A DNA stretch of 20,000 bases. It comes from Cristatella mucedo (Eukaryota; Bryozoa; Phylactolaemata; Cristatellidae). The notes under the pieces were generated by a model that searched no databases, was not told the origin of the DNA, and saw only the letters and a list, made by a program, of their open reading frames with translations. Location: NCBI GenBank assembly GCA_009760855.2, contig WPIO01000022.1, positions 1-20,000 on the forward strand. Reading direction: 5' to 3'. Below are positions 18,150-20,000 of the stretch, piece after piece. Positions within the stretch are counted from its first letter, which is position 1. Every line of letters starts with the position of its first letter. The position numbers and the translations under genes were made by a program.

Positions 18150-18718
18150 TTCGTCGCAGTAAATTTTATTTTTAATTTATTGGCGATCGGGCCTTCAGGT
18201 TATGCGAAATTAAAGTCTGGAATTCGCTTCCAATGCAATGACCTTGTATTATTTAAGTCTCAGCTAAACACGCGCCAGTTCTCGCTTAGTTTCCTTGAAC
18301 CCCAATAAACTTGTCTTTTTGGTTTCTGTATACTGTATCAAAGATTTTTATGTACTGTACCCGTGTGCCCATGATTCAGCGCTGCTATTATCCAAGGTTC
18401 TACCAATCAATGGTCCCAAATTTTTTCTTGTTTGCTTTCTTACGCAACGACATCTACTCTCCAACTGCCGACTATGGCACATCTTTTTCAGCGGTCCTGA
18501 GCTGCTACTTCTATGCTACTCACTACCTCAACTGCTCTCCTAACTCTGCTATGCTTCCCACTTTCTCTTTGTTGCGTGAGACGAAGTCTGTTGGCTACCG
18601 AATGCGTACCGAAAGCCGCTTAGGCTGTGAGTGCGCTATACAAAACTCTCCTGCGTAACACCCACGTGGTCTTAATGACTTTGTGGAGTTACTGACGGAG
18701 ATACATTACATTACATTT
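18150..18718 (+). mobile_element. LINE A 3' end, second copy (inverted relative to the first)
   Basis: The plus strand reads GDRAFRLCEIKVWNSLPM from about 18182. After a frameshift NDLVLFKSQLNTRQFSLSF follows, the usual end of an L2/CR1-group polymerase. A 3' UTR of about 400 bases continues, whose last 250 bases match the reverse complement of 2828-3060. The end is gatacattacattacattt, apparently the native simple-repeat tail. The copy is 5'-truncated so that only the last polymerase codons remain. The 82- and 115-codon ORFs inside the UTR (from 18295 and 18311) are not separate genes. Confidence 0.8.
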
Positions 18719-18786
18719 AGCGCGCTTGCCTAAGCACGATATTTGTGAGCTTTAGTGCTCAATTATTGCTCCTCTGGCAGCGAGTT

Positions 18787-18836
18787 GTAAAGTGCCCGAA
18801 TAGAGATGTATTTCGCTTATGGCGCTATTTAAAAGA
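18787..18836 (+). mobile_element. Degenerate hairpin-tail copy, plus strand
   Basis: tgtaaagtgcccgaatagag, then atgtatttcgcttatggcgc and tatttaaaag parallel the tail at 16.3 kb read on the minus strand (tgtaaagtgcctagaaagag ... gagggcgctgtactaaaag). The inner part is diverged. It is the only tail copy of this type on the plus strand, 70 bases after LINE A's end. Confidence 0.5.
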
Positions 18837-18839
18837 TCT

Positions 18840-19270
18840 AATAGCATAGTTATTTTCCCTACGAGCGCCACCCCAGAATGATCATGGAAAAACCACTTTC
18901 GTGAGGGAGGTAGGGGGGAGGTAGTCCCCATCGGCCAACCTTCATCCACGATTCACAAGAAAATTTCTCCGCATTTACATTCGCCGTCCACGGCCCCATA
19001 ATCTGATTCTCATAGCAAAAGCCCACAATAACCTAGCGAAGAAGATATTCCTGGCGGACAAAGTCAATGTAAACTATTTCGAGGTTTGGCAATTGACGAG
19101 AGTTGTGGAGAGACTTCAACCACCACGTATGTGATGATCGGAAGTCGCGGTCCTGATACTGCAACTGGGAAGCCTGTCCCTCTTTTCACGTCTCTGCTCT
19201 GCCATTAGCAATGCTGTATGAGCGCCACGGACCCAATAGCATGCCCTGATTACATGCCTAATTGCTCCAA
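18840..19270. other. Unassigned sequence, no gene seen
   Basis: No ORF or repeat of note. A CCAAT-like cccaatagc occurs near 19228. Confidence 0.5.
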
Positions 19271-19275
19271 TATGT

Positions 19276-19500
19276 TGACACCAGGTGTCATTGCAGTTCC
19301 TGAGGATTCTAAAAAGTGATGAGCCCTCCCGGCGATTGACGAAGGTGAAGCGTAGTAAACTTACAAGTCAAGCCGCTGCCTATGACACGTGTCACAAACG
19401 GGGACTCTCATTTAATGCGTCGCAATTATCTTAGCAGTCCAGTTTGCCGTCGAGCCTTTATAAATAAAGAAGGCACTTGAGGCCTCGTTTGCTCCCGCCG
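19276..19500 (+). promoter_or_regulatory. Promoter-like segment: two palindromes and a TATA box
   Basis: TGACACC-A-GGTGTCA (19276-19290) is a perfect palindrome around one base, with halves resembling T-box half-sites (AGGTGTNA). TGACACGTGTCA (19383-19394) is a perfect 12-bp palindrome centred on the E-box CACGTG. A strong TATA-type box TATAAATA follows at 19459-19466, with GC- and pyrimidine-rich DNA 30 bases downstream where transcription would start. No clear initiator is seen. The order fits an animal core promoter reading to the right, but all elements are short. Confidence 0.35.
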
Positions 19501-19536
19501 CCATCCCGTTCCGCTTCCCTTCCGCCTGGGTTTTGA

Positions 19537-19570
19537 CTACGAAGACGAAGCTCCGTATCGAGCTTCGTAG
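19537..19570. repeat. Inverted repeat / hairpin
   Basis: CTACGAAG (19537-19544) and CTTCGTAG (19563-19570) pair over 8 bp. A nested alternative, CGAAGCT (19546-19552) / AGCTTCG (19561-19567), is also possible. It would sit in the 5' UTR of a transcript from the TATA box at 19459. Confidence 0.6.
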
Positions 19571-19580
19571 GTCTTATATA

Positions 19581-19763
19581 ATGCTCCTCCTGGACCGCCT
19601 CCTCTCCAGAGCACGACGACGTACTTACCCGCGCCGGAAGGAGGACCGAGAAGAAACCGACGGCTTAAATCCAGTTTTAGTGCGCGACGTAGTCTTGGCA
19701 TTATGGAGCCAAATATCTGGCGCTTGCCAACGCGCGACCTCACGCGATTCAGAATATCAGTGA
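19581..19763 (+). CDS. Hypothetical 60-aa ORF downstream of the TATA box
   Basis: The first ATG after the candidate TATA box opens 60 codons, starting MLLLDRLLSRARRRTYP. The product is rich in Arg, Leu, Asp and Ser, with no recognised domain. The start context is poor (tataATGc). The opposite strand is also open over this interval, which weakens the case. Position relative to the promoter-like segment is the only reason to list it. Confidence 0.15.
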   Translation: MLLLDRLLSRARRRTYPRRKEDREETDGLNPVLVRDVVLALWSQISGACQRATSRDSEYQ

Positions 19764-20000
19764 CGCTACGCTATTGGCCCACGGAGAATTCCTTCTTTAC
19801 CCGCTCGACGACAGATCGGATCTAGTAGTGATCGTAGTTGAATCCTCAAAATACAGCAGAAAACCTACTCTCGCGGACGCTTGCTCAACGTACTGAGTGC
19901 TTCATGCAAAGTTTTATATCGCTGCACTCACTTTGGCGCGTGCCGATGCCTAAGACGGTCACATGGCACTGGTCTGATTCGAGCTGGCTCGGAACAGTGC
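19764..20000. other. Unassigned sequence, no gene seen
   Basis: Ordinary mixed-composition DNA; the only recognisable item is an ATTGG (inverted CCAAT) near 19772. Confidence 0.5.

Noticed and set aside
18295-18658. 82- and 115-codon plus-strand ORFs that look hydrophobic
   Set aside because: They lie within the LINE A 3' UTR, whose matching copy at 2.83-3.06 kb does not keep the frame.
1-20000. CRISPR array, bacterial operon, prophage or integron
   Set aside because: No regularly spaced direct repeats with unique spacers, no run of co-oriented intact genes, and eukaryotic repeats throughout.

Overview
This window looks like nuclear DNA of a multicellular animal. It has decayed non-LTR retrotransposons (LINEs) of the L2/CR1 group, tRNA-headed SINE-like elements, long dinucleotide microsatellites, a 23-24 bp minisatellite, a large CpG-rich block and AATAAA/TATA-type signals. 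Nothing prokaryotic is visible: no operons, no Shine-Dalgarno-spaced genes and no CRISPR array. I cannot name the species. CpG-rich islands next to CA/CT microsatellites and L2-type LINEs fit several invertebrate or early-vertebrate lineages. No intact host protein-coding gene can be recognised, and no convincing new system was found.

Layout. 1-2.7 kb: unrecognised sequence with a GC-rich stretch (about 1.2-2.4 kb) and a 102-codon ORF whose stop overlaps an AATAAA signal. 2.83-5.72 kb (minus): one old LINE ('family A') readable through many stops and frameshifts, from the endonuclease through reverse transcriptase to the 3' tail. 5.7-10.4 kb: mostly unassigned sequence with a minisatellite at 6.4-6.6 kb and a possible small LINE scrap near 5.95 kb. 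10.4 kb: a solo LINE/SINE tail. 11.18-12.25 kb (plus): fragments that read like a broken secreted or membrane protein of unknown family. 12.29-12.44 kb: tRNA-headed SINE. 12.45-16.2 kb: a very CpG-rich block with CCAAT boxes, a splice-donor-like site, a (CG)10 run, a 24-bp perfect palindrome, a 13-bp tandem repeat and a second SINE copy. 16.27-17.59 kb: a younger 5'-truncated LINE ('family B', minus), a further tail copy and a (CA)40(TA)7 microsatellite between them. 17.99 kb: (CT)23. 18.15-18.72 kb (plus): a second 3' end of family A, inverted relative to the first. 18.79 kb: another degenerate tail. 19.27-19.8 kb: a promoter-like segment (two palindromes, then TATAAATA) followed by a short ORF.

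How the parts relate. The family B LINE and the SINE-like pieces share a 3' tail that folds as a hairpin and ends in ATT-rich simple repeats. This is the pattern expected when a SINE borrows the reverse transcriptase of a LINE. Copies keep the hairpin through paired base changes. Most of the window is therefore explained as a graveyard of one or two LINE lineages and their SINE partner around a CpG island whose gene, if any, lies outside the window or in exons I cannot recognise.
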